Counted from the first letter of the stretch, positions 1 through 5,002 are shown. The stretch: 5,145 nucleotides of DNA from Lachnospiraceae bacterium (GCA_003446735.1 DMCJ01000082.1:1-5145); one strand, 5' to 3'. Notes: generated from the letters alone by a model not told the origin. Made by a program: numbers and translations.

Positions 1-225
1 ACCAAGATGATGAACATGGAGAGAAGAAACGGCGAGGACAAGCCCGTTATCAGAAAGGCTTTGGTAGAGCTTGACGGTGCACCCTTTAAGTACTTCGAAG
101 CACACAGAGAAGAGTGGGCAGTTAAGACATCCTTCACTTATCCCGGTGCTATCCAGTACTTCGGACCCGCTGAGGTATGTGACCTTACTACAAGGACACT
201 CGCACTTGAAAAAGGCGAGATGTAA
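1..225 (+). CDS. pfp: Diphosphate--fructose-6-phosphate 1-phosphotransferase, C-terminal fragment
   Basis: The reading frame is open from base 1 and ends at TAA 223-225, so only the last 74 residues are present; the Met codons near the left edge are internal. The tail contains VIRKALVELDGAPFK, then an AHREEWAV segment, then PGAIQYFGPAEVCD followed by a TLALEKGE end. From memory this closely resembles the C-terminus of the long PPi-dependent phosphofructokinases of clostridia and spirochaetes. Those cytoplasmic glycolytic enzymes reversibly phosphorylate fructose 6-phosphate using pyrophosphate. The catalytic part lies outside the window, so activity cannot be judged here. The gene ends 21 bases before a strong intrinsic terminator and is therefore transcriptionally separate from the sigma factor gene that follows. 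The identification rests on remembered family similarity, not a search. Confidence 0.75.
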   Translation, partial: TKMMNMERRNGEDKPVIRKALVELDGAPFKYFEAHREEWAVKTSFTYPGAIQYFGPAEVCDLTTRTLALEKGEM

Positions 226-246
226 GCCGGTTTTTATAAGAGTATC

Positions 247-280
247 AAAAGCGCTGCGGCATAGTCGTGGCGCTTTTTTT
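247..280 (+). terminator. Intrinsic terminator after the phosphofructokinase gene
   Basis: AAAAGCGC (247-254) pairs with GCGCTTTT (270-277). The inner TGCGGC (255-260) pairs with GTCGTG (264-269) with G-U wobbles, leaving an ATA loop. Seven T residues (274-280) follow the stem. This is a textbook Rho-independent terminator. Confidence 0.9.
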
Positions 281-284
281 CAGT

Positions 285-313
285 TTGCGAAAGAGGGGCG
301 GTTATTGTATAAT
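285..313 (+). promoter_or_regulatory. Sigma-A-like promoter of the ECF sigma factor gene
   Basis: TTGCGA (285-290) and a perfect TATAAT (308-313) are separated by exactly 17 bases. The element starts just after the T-tract of the preceding terminator. The expected transcription start is near 320, so the leader would be very short, about 16 bases to the TTG start codon. A less perfect alternative is TTATTG (302-307), 17 bases, TATAAA (325-330). The 11-base string TTTGCGAAAGA at 284-294 recurs at the promoter of the next operon. Confidence 0.7.
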
Positions 314-335
314 CAAAAAGGTGATATAAAAATCT

Positions 336-887
336 TTGAAACTGGGTATGGATATGGATATTGAAGAAATCTACAGGGAATACGGGAATAAGGTAAAGGC
401 TTATATCCGTAGCAGGGTCAATAATCCTGCAGATGCAGAGGATCTGGCGTCGGAAGTCTTTTTGAAAGTACAGAAGAAGATGTCCGATTATACAAAAGAA
501 AAGGGCGCCGTATCCACCTGGATCTATACGATCGCTCATAATACGGTGATCGATTTTTATCGTGCGAACAAGGTCATGGAATCCATCGATGAGGAAAGGG
601 AAGGAGAGCTTACTCCCTCGCAGCTGATCTCGGAGGATAATATAGACAGTGATCTTTTAAACAAAGAGACCTTAAGTGAGCTTGCAGAGGCTATGGATGA
701 ACTTTCCGATGAGGAGAAAATGGTCATAGTCTATCGTTATTATGATGGCCTTTCTTTAAGGGAAATAGCCGATAAGACCGGGCTTTCATACGGTCAGGCC
801 AAGCTTCGCCATGGATCCGCTTTAAAAATAATGAAAAAGTTTTTTTTAAAAAAAGCAGCCGGCGGGAGATTTACTACGTATCAATAA
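336..887 (+). CDS. ECF-type RNA polymerase sigma factor (sigma-70 family)
   Basis: This 183-residue protein has the compact two-domain layout of extracytoplasmic-function sigma factors, which direct RNA polymerase to a dedicated promoter set. Region 2 spans about residues 10-80 and includes the PADAEDLASEVFLKV core-binding stretch and the promoter-melting segment TWIYTIAHNTVIDFYR (61-76). An acidic linker (about 82-115) leads to region 4 (about 116-170), where LSLREIADKTGLSYGQAKLR (139-158) is the helix-turn-helix that reads the -35 element. I use the TTG at 336 because AAGGTGAT (318-325) lies at good distance. ATG 348 and ATG 354 are alternatives with little Shine-Dalgarno support and would trim residues before region 2. 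A small two-CxxC protein gene follows after 47 bases on the same transcript, the usual place for a regulator of the sigma factor. No regulon can be inferred. The family assignment is firm. Confidence 0.93.
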   Translation: MKLGMDMDIEEIYREYGNKVKAYIRSRVNNPADAEDLASEVFLKVQKKMSDYTKEKGAVSTWIYTIAHNTVIDFYRANKVMESIDEEREGELTPSQLISEDNIDSDLLNKETLSELAEAMDELSDEEKMVIVYRYYDGLSLREIADKTGLSYGQAKLRHGSALKIMKKFFLKKAAGGRFTTYQ

Positions 888-934
888 ACAGATAGTATTG
901 ACAGGATGATCTTGATACACAGGAGATGAGAAAA

Positions 935-1207
935 GTGAGAGATACGACAGAAGCCAAATTAAAGGCATTATTTGATTTTCAGAAATTCGAGCAGGAACCC
1001 AAGTTGCAGAGTGTTATAGATAATGCCAGGAGTATGAGTAAGATCGTTCCTCTTCGGGATGAGGATCTTACATATTTGGCTGCCGGGGTAGATAATTCAA
1101 GTACTTACTCAGGTAACAAAAAATGCCCCAAATGCAATTCGGCTCTTGTATTTAACGAAAAAATGAACTGGTTTGAATGCCCGAAATGCGGAAGAAACGA
1201 TTTCTGA
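935..1207 (+). CDS. Small two-CxxC (zinc-ribbon) protein paired with the ECF sigma factor
   Basis: I do not recognise a named family. The product is 90 residues if it starts at GTG 935, or 93 from ATG 926. I prefer GTG because AGGAG (921-925) touches the ATG directly but lies nine bases before the GTG. Numbering from the GTG, residues 1-39 are polar and probably helical. Next comes LRDEDLTYLAAG (40-51), which resembles the end of double-glycine or Nif11-type leader segments. After a Ser/Thr/Asn-rich linker comes a ribbon with CPKC (64-67) and CPKC (82-85), expected to bind one zinc ion. There is no membrane segment. The position after the sigma gene and before a strong terminator suggests a regulator of that sigma factor. 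It lacks the HxxxCxxC signature of classical zinc anti-sigma proteins, so this role is only inferred. Confidence 0.75.
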   Translation: MRDTTEAKLKALFDFQKFEQEPKLQSVIDNARSMSKIVPLRDEDLTYLAAGVDNSSTYSGNKKCPKCNSALVFNEKMNWFECPKCGRNDF

Positions 1208-1234
1208 CAGAACAGATTTTGCAAAGGAGATAAC

Positions 1235-1277
1235 GAGGACATTTAGTCTGCATTGCAGTAAATGTCTTCTTTTTTTT
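1235..1277 (+). terminator. Intrinsic terminator after the ECF sigma factor pair
   Basis: GAGGACATTTA (1235-1245) pairs with TAAATGTCTTC (1259-1269) with one G-U pair. After a two-base GT bulge, CTGC (1248-1251) pairs with GCAG (1255-1258) around an ATT loop. Eight T residues follow (1270-1277). The long stem and T-tract make this a strong terminator that isolates the sigma pair from the next operon. Confidence 0.92.
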
Positions 1278-1305
1278 GCGAAAGAACGATACTTTATGGT
1301 AATAT
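1276..1305 (+). promoter_or_regulatory. Promoter of the membrane/zinc-ribbon operon
   Basis: TTGCGA (1276-1281) is followed after 18 bases by TAATAT (1300-1305), which is preceded by TG (1297-1298) one base upstream, making an extended -10. The expected start near 1312 leaves a leader of about 30 bases with the GGAGGGG ribosome binding site. The -35 overlaps the end of the previous terminator's T-tract, as in the sigma promoter at 285. Both share TTTGCGAAAGA. Confidence 0.6.
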
Positions 1306-1341
1306 GATTATATAAAATGTAGTTGGTTCGGAGGGGAATAA

Positions 1342-1686
1342 ATGTATCCGGAGCAGATCAAAGAAAAAAGCATGCGGGGAGCTAAGATATTATTACTTAT
1401 ACCATTAGGTGTCTTTCTTTTGGGAGTGGTGTTTTTTATCGTAGCATGTTTTTTGGAGGTGCCCGATAAAAGAGGGGCGATATATACATTTTTTATAACA
1501 TCTTCACTCATATGTTTCATTGTCGATCTTTTCATTGGATCGGTCTTATCCATAATGGGAACGGTACTTTCCATAAAGAATAAAATGACGGGATTTATAA
1601 TCTTAGGCATAATCGAGATACTCGGAAGTATCGGACTTATGTTCATCGTGCTTATCATCATATTTGTTACGGGGCCGAGTGTATGA
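1342..1686 (+). CDS. Small hydrophobic membrane protein with three predicted TM segments
   Basis: This 114-residue protein is unrecognised. After a short charged N-terminus (MYPEQIKEKSMRGAK) it is almost wholly hydrophobic. Likely membrane segments lie at about residues 15-38, 47-75 and 83-109, with charged loops PDKRG (41-45) and KNKM (79-82). No signal-peptidase or catalytic motif is visible. GGAGGGG (1330-1336) gives a strong ribosome binding site five bases before the ATG. The stop codon overlaps the next start in an ATGA arrangement at 1683-1686, implying translational coupling to the zinc-ribbon protein gene. As the first gene of the operon it could be the membrane partner of the single-TM proteins encoded after it. 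That is inference from context only. Confidence 0.85.
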   Translation: MYPEQIKEKSMRGAKILLLIPLGVFLLGVVFFIVACFLEVPDKRGAIYTFFITSSLICFIVDLFIGSVLSIMGTVLSIKNKMTGFIILGIIEILGSIGLMFIVLIIIFVTGPSV

Positions 1687-2444
1687 AGAAATGCGTAAAC
1701 TGCGGCGCCGGGATAAAAAGTGATGTTACGAAATGTCCCTACTGCGGATATATCAATTTAGAAGGCGCTGAGAAAAAGTACATAGAAGATCTTAACGATA
1801 TCAAAAACGATATCGAAGAAGTTAAAAAAGAACCGGAAAGAGAATTAAAGAGAGGAATTTCCAAAGGTGCGGCTGTGGCACTTTGTACAGTGGGGATCCT
1901 CGGTATTCTTGCTGCGTTCTTTTTTGCTATGCTGATCATTGAATTAAAAGACAGACCTAAGGAGTTCTTATCTCCGGAAGAGCAGGCTTTTGCATCGGCA
2001 TACAGGGAAACGGCTCAGGAAGAATTAAGAGAAGCATATGAAAACAAGAATATCGAAAAGATGGCCATGATCTATGACAAGGCAACCACTCAGGATCGGG
2101 TATTGATCTGGGGCATCGATCATTATGAGTCGGCTTATGCTTCGGACTGTTATGTGAAATTAAAGGAAACGCTTCCCTCTCTTAATGATGAAGACAGGAC
2201 AAAGTATGACTGCGAGGCGATAACGTATTACTGTTTCTATTTTTATTACAGAGCCTACGGAGAAGACGGAAGAGAGATATTTGATCCCATAAGGAATGAT
2301 GAGATAGTTCCGATATTAACCGACAGACTCGGATTTACCATTGAGGATATGGGCACATTCAGGGAAAAAGTGACTGATAAAGGATTGGTTAACAGATCGG
2401 CGGTCTACAGGGAAACAAAGAAATATTTTAAGGATTATCACTAG
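1683..2444 (+). CDS. Zinc-ribbon, single-TM protein with extracytoplasmic domain (first of two)
   Basis: The 253-residue product begins with a cytoplasmic zinc ribbon: CVNC (4-7) and CPYC (18-21), each followed by Gly. A highly charged, probably coiled-coil stretch follows (about 28-58). A membrane helix spans about 61-87 with basic residues on its N-terminal side (KRGISK), predicting N-in, C-out topology. The roughly 165-residue C-terminal part is helical and rich in Tyr, Glu and Asp, and I do not recognise it. It has a pair of cysteines (156 and 177). It starts inside the preceding stop codon (ATGA overlap), so the two are translationally coupled. Its overall plan is repeated by the next gene, suggesting an old tandem duplication. 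The N-terminal ribbon is a common accessory module and does not reveal function; protein contacts or stress sensing at the membrane are possible. Confidence 0.85.
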   Translation: MKKCVNCGAGIKSDVTKCPYCGYINLEGAEKKYIEDLNDIKNDIEEVKKEPERELKRGISKGAAVALCTVGILGILAAFFFAMLIIELKDRPKEFLSPEEQAFASAYRETAQEELREAYENKNIEKMAMIYDKATTQDRVLIWGIDHYESAYASDCYVKLKETLPSLNDEDRTKYDCEAITYYCFYFYYRAYGEDGREIFDPIRNDEIVPILTDRLGFTIEDMGTFREKVTDKGLVNRSAVYRETKKYFKDYH

Positions 2445-2469
2445 GTAAAAGGGAAGCAAAGGGAAATAT

Positions 2470-3267
2470 ATGAAGTGCAGGTACTGTGGATACAATTTAA
2501 CTTTTGAGGATGAGTTCTGTCCTCACTGCGGTAAGGAAAATGACCAGGCTGAGGGTCATGTGGCAAAAATGAAGTACCTTCGTAAGGAGTACGAAGAGAC
2601 AAAGGAAAAAGTCACCGAAAAAGACAACAGGAAAAGCAGGAGGAAGGCAAGACTCATTGTAATAGCGATAATGATCCTTATCGTTGTGATCATGAGGATC
2701 ATAACGGGAACTTATTCCGATTTTGATATCAGATACCGGAGGATAAATCAGAAAAAAGAGAATTATGTCAGAAAACATGAAGATGAAATAAGGCAGAACC
2801 TTGAAAAGATGGAAGAGGCCAGGGATTATATCGTTCTCAAGGAATACATGTATAACTATAATTTAAGGAGCAATCAGGCTTTTAATGATTATTCCAGAGT
2901 CTTTACGGGAGCGATATCATACTGTGCCATCCGCTCCGAGATAACCTGTCTTGTCGACGGATTTAAGGGATATGATGAAAGTACCGGAAGGGACCGGTGT
3001 GATACCATAGCGATCTATATGTCGGACTGGGAGCAGATGGTTGAAGGAGGATTCTGGGATGATCCGGCGGATTCGCCGATGCATGCCGGTGAGCATGGAG
3101 CTTTTCTTGCAGATATCAGAAAAGATACCCGGGACATGGTCCAGGTCTATTTTGATCTTTCCGACGACGAGGCAAGTCTTATCTGGAAGCTCGGTAAGGA
3201 AGCGATGAGCGATAAGCTTTATGACAAATGCATGGATCTTTATCCGGAGGTGTGCGGGGATGAATAA
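2470..3267 (+). CDS. Zinc-ribbon, single-TM protein with extracytoplasmic domain (second of two)
   Basis: The 265-residue product has the same order of parts as its upstream neighbour. The zinc ribbon has CRYC (3-6) and CPHC (17-20). A charged segment (about 30-60) ends in a KDNRKSRRKAR block, followed by a membrane helix at about 61-79 and an extracytoplasmic helical domain to the end. The basic block before the helix predicts an outside C-terminus. The outer domain carries five Cys (152, 160, 177, 254, 262) and an acidic WDDPADSP patch. Weak parallels with the 253-residue neighbour include a cysteine-plus-TI/IT stretch near residue 177 in both, and an acidic 'FTIED'/'DLSDDE' turn before the final helices. 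The ribosome binding site is weak (GGGA, 2461-2464) after a 25-base gap. The gene overlaps the next by eight bases. Function unknown. Confidence 0.85.
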   Translation: MKCRYCGYNLTFEDEFCPHCGKENDQAEGHVAKMKYLRKEYEETKEKVTEKDNRKSRRKARLIVIAIMILIVVIMRIITGTYSDFDIRYRRINQKKENYVRKHEDEIRQNLEKMEEARDYIVLKEYMYNYNLRSNQAFNDYSRVFTGAISYCAIRSEITCLVDGFKGYDESTGRDRCDTIAIYMSDWEQMVEGGFWDDPADSPMHAGEHGAFLADIRKDTRDMVQVYFDLSDDEASLIWKLGKEAMSDKLYDKCMDLYPEVCGDE

Positions 3268-3673
3268 GGGAAAAAAGAAATCAGATCCTGTTCTTTTATT
3301 ACTCGATCTTATAATAATCATCATGGTATTTGTGATCATAGCGGCCGGTTTTGAAATGTATTTTTATATTGACAGGGCAAACAGGTCCGGCACGCATATT
3401 CAGGATGCCGGTATGATGGCTTTTGAACTTGACAATGATGATTATGATTCACTTATTGAAGGTAAGTATATAAATCAGATAAACGGTTATAACAAAGCGG
3501 AATCCTACCATGCACTGGCTGATTATGTGGAAGCGCTGTTTGACCATAAGATATATGCCGCAAAGGGATACAAAGTCAGGGCCAAGGAGCAGGAGATAAA
3601 AATGAAGAAAGCACTCGATGAAATGGGAGAGCTTACCGTATTTGCAAAGAAAGCAGATCAGATGTTTGAGTAG
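3260..3673 (+). CDS. Single-TM protein lacking the zinc ribbon, last firm gene of the operon
   Basis: I start this at ATG 3260, which has GGAGG (3246-3250) nine bases upstream, giving 137 residues. A longer in-frame start at 3221 would add 13 residues encoded deep inside the previous gene and lacks a good ribosome binding site. A Lys-rich N-terminus (KGKKKSD) precedes a membrane helix at about 11-34, again predicting an extracytoplasmic C-terminus. The outer part (about 38-137) is helical. Its stretch from 'YNKAESYHALADYVEALF' to 'KKADQMF' resembles, by eye, the helical part of the first zinc-ribbon protein. It looks like a shortened relative of the two previous products without the ribbon and charged linker. 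The eight-base overlap with the upstream gene implies coupled translation. No function can be assigned. Confidence 0.82.
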   Translation: MNKGKKKSDPVLLLLDLIIIIMVFVIIAAGFEMYFYIDRANRSGTHIQDAGMMAFELDNDDYDSLIEGKYINQINGYNKAESYHALADYVEALFDHKIYAAKGYKVRAKEQEIKMKKALDEMGELTVFAKKADQMFE

Positions 3674-3696
3674 GAAGCATACCGGAGGAAAGAGAT

Positions 3697-3819
3697 ATGC
3701 CAAAGAGCAGATTAAAAAAGATGATCGAAAAATTTGTGGGCTCATATCGAGGAAATGGAGATTTGAGGCCCACCTTTTTTCTGGATTTATGGGCTCACAT
3801 CGAGGAAATAGAGATTTGA
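3697..3819 (+). CDS. Possible 40-codon ORF running into the repeat array
   Basis: ATG 3697 has a near-ideal ribosome binding site, GGAGGAAAG (3684-3692), and lies 23 bases after the previous stop. The frame reads MPKSRLKKMIEK, a basic helix-like start typical of a real gene. It then crosses repeat unit 1 and ends at TGA 3817-3819 in unit 2 with WAHIEEIEI. Two explanations fit. It may be a genuine short protein whose end is supplied by the repeat, or the remnant of a fifth operon gene whose 3' part was replaced by repeat expansion. The hairpin plus T6 at 3737-3780 would end most transcripts inside the ORF, which weakens the case for a functional product. Confidence 0.4.
   Translation: MPKSRLKKMIEKFVGSYRGNGDLRPTFFLDLWAHIEEIEI
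3737..3780 (+). terminator. Probable operon terminator formed by repeat unit 1
   Basis: In unit 1, TGGGCTCATATC (3737-3748) pairs with GATTTGAGGCCCA (3760-3772), with full Watson-Crick pairing at the outer five bases. CC and then six T residues (3775-3780) follow. This is the only unit with an unbroken T-tract and the first that transcripts from the operon would meet. Units 4 and 7 (CTTTTAT) could act as weaker back-ups. Confidence 0.6.
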
Positions 3820-4107
3820 GGTCCACCTGTATCCTGAATTTATGGGCTCATATCGAGGAAATAGAGATTTGAGGTCCACCTGTATCCTGAATTTATGGGC
3901 TCATATCGAGGAAATAGATGTTTGAGGCCCACTTTTATCATGAATTTATGGGCTCACATCGAGGAAATAGAGATTTGAGGTCCACCTGTATCCTGAATTT
4001 ATGGGCTCATATCGAGTAAATGGAGATTTGAGGTCCACCTGTATCCTGAATTTATGGACTCACATCGAGGAAATAGAGATTTGAGGTCCACTTTTATCAT
4101 GAATTTA
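3790..4107 (+). repeat. 159-bp higher-order duplication inside the array (units 2-4 and 5-7)
   Basis: Units 2-4 (3790-3948) and 5-7 (3949-4107) match as three-unit blocks. Units 2 and 5 are identical, 3 and 6 differ at two bases, and 4 and 7 differ at five bases and share the distinctive CTTTTATCATG linker. This amounts to 7 differences in 159 bases by eye, so the array grew at least once by duplicating a trimer. Confidence 0.85.
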
Positions 4108-4153
4108 TGGGCTCATATCGAGGAAATAGAGATTTGAGGTCCATTATTGCATC

Positions 4154-4182
4154 AATTTCAAAGGCCTCCGGGATCGGAGGCC
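4154..4182 (-). terminator. Terminator hairpin of the sirtuin gene
   Basis: A perfect eight-base GC-rich inverted repeat, GGCCTCCG (4163-4170) and CGGAGGCC (4175-4182) with a four-base loop, begins five bases after the sirtuin stop codon. Read on the minus strand it is followed by TTTGAAATT, a weak U-rich tract. It would end sirtuin transcription just before the repeat array. Its T-tract is poorer than those of the other terminators here. Confidence 0.65.
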
Positions 4183-4187
4183 ATCTG

Positions 4188-4937
4188 TTATGTAAGGCTG
4201 AGAATCTTGCCGATGCTTTCATGGAAAACAAGATCGGCTTTCCCCTCCATTTTGGTCTTGCCTTTATTGATTATGATAAGGTGTTTGCCGTGATAGCTGT
4301 GCGCCAGGGAGGAAGCGCTCCCGACCGCGAGGGAAGTTCCGCCTATGATAAGGCAGTCTGCATGATTTAAAAGATCGACCGCGTTTTGAAATGCCTCATC
4401 CGGGAGAAATTCTCCGTACAAAGTTACATCCGGTCTCACCATATGTCCGCAGGTCGGACACAGCGGGATCGGATCTTCGTTTTCAAAAATAAAGTCTTCA
4501 CCGAATTTCCTGCCACAGCTTCGGCAGTGATTGCTGCGAATGGTCCCGTGGATCTCCTGGACGTTTATGCTGCCGGCCTTCTGATGAAGTCCGTCGATAT
4601 TCTGCGTTATGATCCCGTCAAGCCTTTTTGTCTGTTCCATGCGGGCAAGTGCTGTGTGCGCGACATTCGGCATCTTATCTCTTACATCAAGATTTTTTCT
4701 GTAATATGAAAAGAAAACCTCGGGTTTATTCATAAGGCAGTCGTGACTTAAAAGGTATTCCGGCTTGTATTTAGAAAAGCTTTTGTTCTTTTTATGATAA
4801 AGGCCGTCCTTACTCCTGAAATCGGGAATGCCGCTTTCCGTGGAAACTCCGGCTCCGCCCAGAAAGACAACGTGTTTGCTTTCAAACAATATGCGGTTGA
4901 ATTCATCGAGCTTGCTTTCCAATGAGCGTTCTTTCAT
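4188..4937 (-). CDS. cobB: Sir2-family NAD-dependent protein deacylase (sirtuin)
   Basis: This complete 249-residue sirtuin has the normal length for bacterial CobB/Sir2 enzymes. These cytoplasmic enzymes remove acyl groups from lysine using NAD and release nicotinamide and O-acyl-ADP-ribose. The NAD-binding signature GAGVSTESGIPDFRS spans residues 28-42, followed by TQNIDGLHQKAG (111-122). The catalytic base is His130 in EIHGT. The structural zinc site is CRSC (138-141) and CPTC (160-163), followed by RPDVTLYGE (168-176), GTSLAVGSASSL (200-211) and IN (223-224). At the place where desuccinylase-type CobB has Tyr-x-x-Arg, my alignment by eye finds F-S-Y-Y, so a plain deacetylase is more likely. 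AGGTGAT (plus-strand 4941-4947) lies just before the ATG. The gene has its own promoter and terminator and appears monocistronic. The family call is firm; substrates are unknown. Confidence 0.95.
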   Translation of the reverse strand: MKERSLESKLDEFNRILFESKHVVFLGGAGVSTESGIPDFRSKDGLYHKKNKSFSKYKPEYLLSHDCLMNKPEVFFSYYRKNLDVRDKMPNVAHTALARMEQTKRLDGIITQNIDGLHQKAGSINVQEIHGTIRSNHCRSCGRKFGEDFIFENEDPIPLCPTCGHMVRPDVTLYGEFLPDEAFQNAVDLLNHADCLIIGGTSLAVGSASSLAHSYHGKHLIIINKGKTKMEGKADLVFHESIGKILSLT

Positions 4938-4980
4938 CTGATCACCTGAAATTATTGTCCCGAAAAATTTTCTTAATAAA

Positions 4981-5002
4981 TTAATTATATCATATTAATT
5001 AA
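4981..5002. repeat. AT-rich imperfect inverted repeat between divergent promoters
   Basis: TTAATTATAT (4981-4990) and ATATTAATTAA (4992-5002) form an inverted repeat, offset by one base, centred on C 4991. It covers the sirtuin -10 and abuts the opposite -10, so it could be an operator. It could also be chance in very AT-rich DNA. Confidence 0.35.
4984..4992 (-). promoter_or_regulatory. Extended -10 promoter of the sirtuin gene
   Basis: On the minus strand, TGATATAAT (4992 down to 4984) is a perfect extended -10, TGnTATAAT. The expected start near 4977 gives a leader of about 40 bases. No good -35 is visible; the -35 zone falls on the opposite promoter's -10. Confidence 0.6.

Larger units (their letters stand above)
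3737..4143 (+). repeat. Tandem array of eight 36-nt hairpins with 53-bp period
   Basis: Seven complete 53-bp units start at 3737, 3790, 3843, 3896, 3949, 4002 and 4055. An eighth hairpin half lies at 4108-4143. Each unit is a 36-nt imperfect inverted repeat plus a 17-nt linker. The left arm TGGGCTCATATC pairs with GATTTGAGGTCCA around the loop GAGGAAATAGA, with one bulged G and one T-T or C-T mismatch. Linkers are CCTGTATCCTGAATTTA in most units, CTTTTATCATGAATTTA in units 4 and 7, and CCTTTTTTCTGGATTTA in unit 1. The period is not a multiple of three and every frame meets stops, so the array is non-coding past the 40-codon ORF. It fills the gap between the convergent operon and sirtuin gene. 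The linkers are nearly identical, so it is not a CRISPR array. Its function is unknown. Confidence 0.95.

Noticed and set aside
71..364. Plus-strand frame spanning the phosphofructokinase tail and terminator
   Set aside because: It crosses a strong terminator and promoter and has no recognisable protein features.
898..903. Consensus TTGACA before the small zinc-ribbon gene
   Set aside because: No -10 element lies at 16-18 bases; that position holds the ribosome binding site. The gene is more simply co-transcribed with the sigma factor.
1224..1236. Ribosome-binding-site-like AAGGAGATAACGA after the small protein gene
   Set aside because: No start codon follows at usable distance, and the sequence runs into a terminator stem.
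1308..1661. Minus-strand frame opposite the three-TM protein gene
   Set aside because: It is antisense to a gene with a strong ribosome binding site and coupled downstream start; its hydrophobic content mirrors the complement.
3618..3872. 84-codon frame overlapping the end of the 3260-3673 gene and repeat units 1-2
   Set aside because: It starts inside a coding gene in another frame, has no ribosome binding site and ends in repeat sequence. The better-supported reading here is the ORF at 3697.
3737..4143. CRISPR array (36-nt partly palindromic repeats, 17-nt spacers)
   Set aside because: The spacers are nearly identical to one another and too short, and the repeats themselves vary. No cas genes are nearby. 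It is a simple tandem repeat that a repeat finder might mislabel.
4107..4370. Plus-strand frame from the last repeat unit into the sirtuin gene
   Set aside because: Mostly antisense to the well-supported sirtuin gene, with repeat sequence as its start and no ribosome binding site.
4386..4709. Plus-strand frame antisense to the sirtuin
   Set aside because: It is the shadow of a gene whose NAD, zinc and catalytic motifs are all intact on the minus strand.
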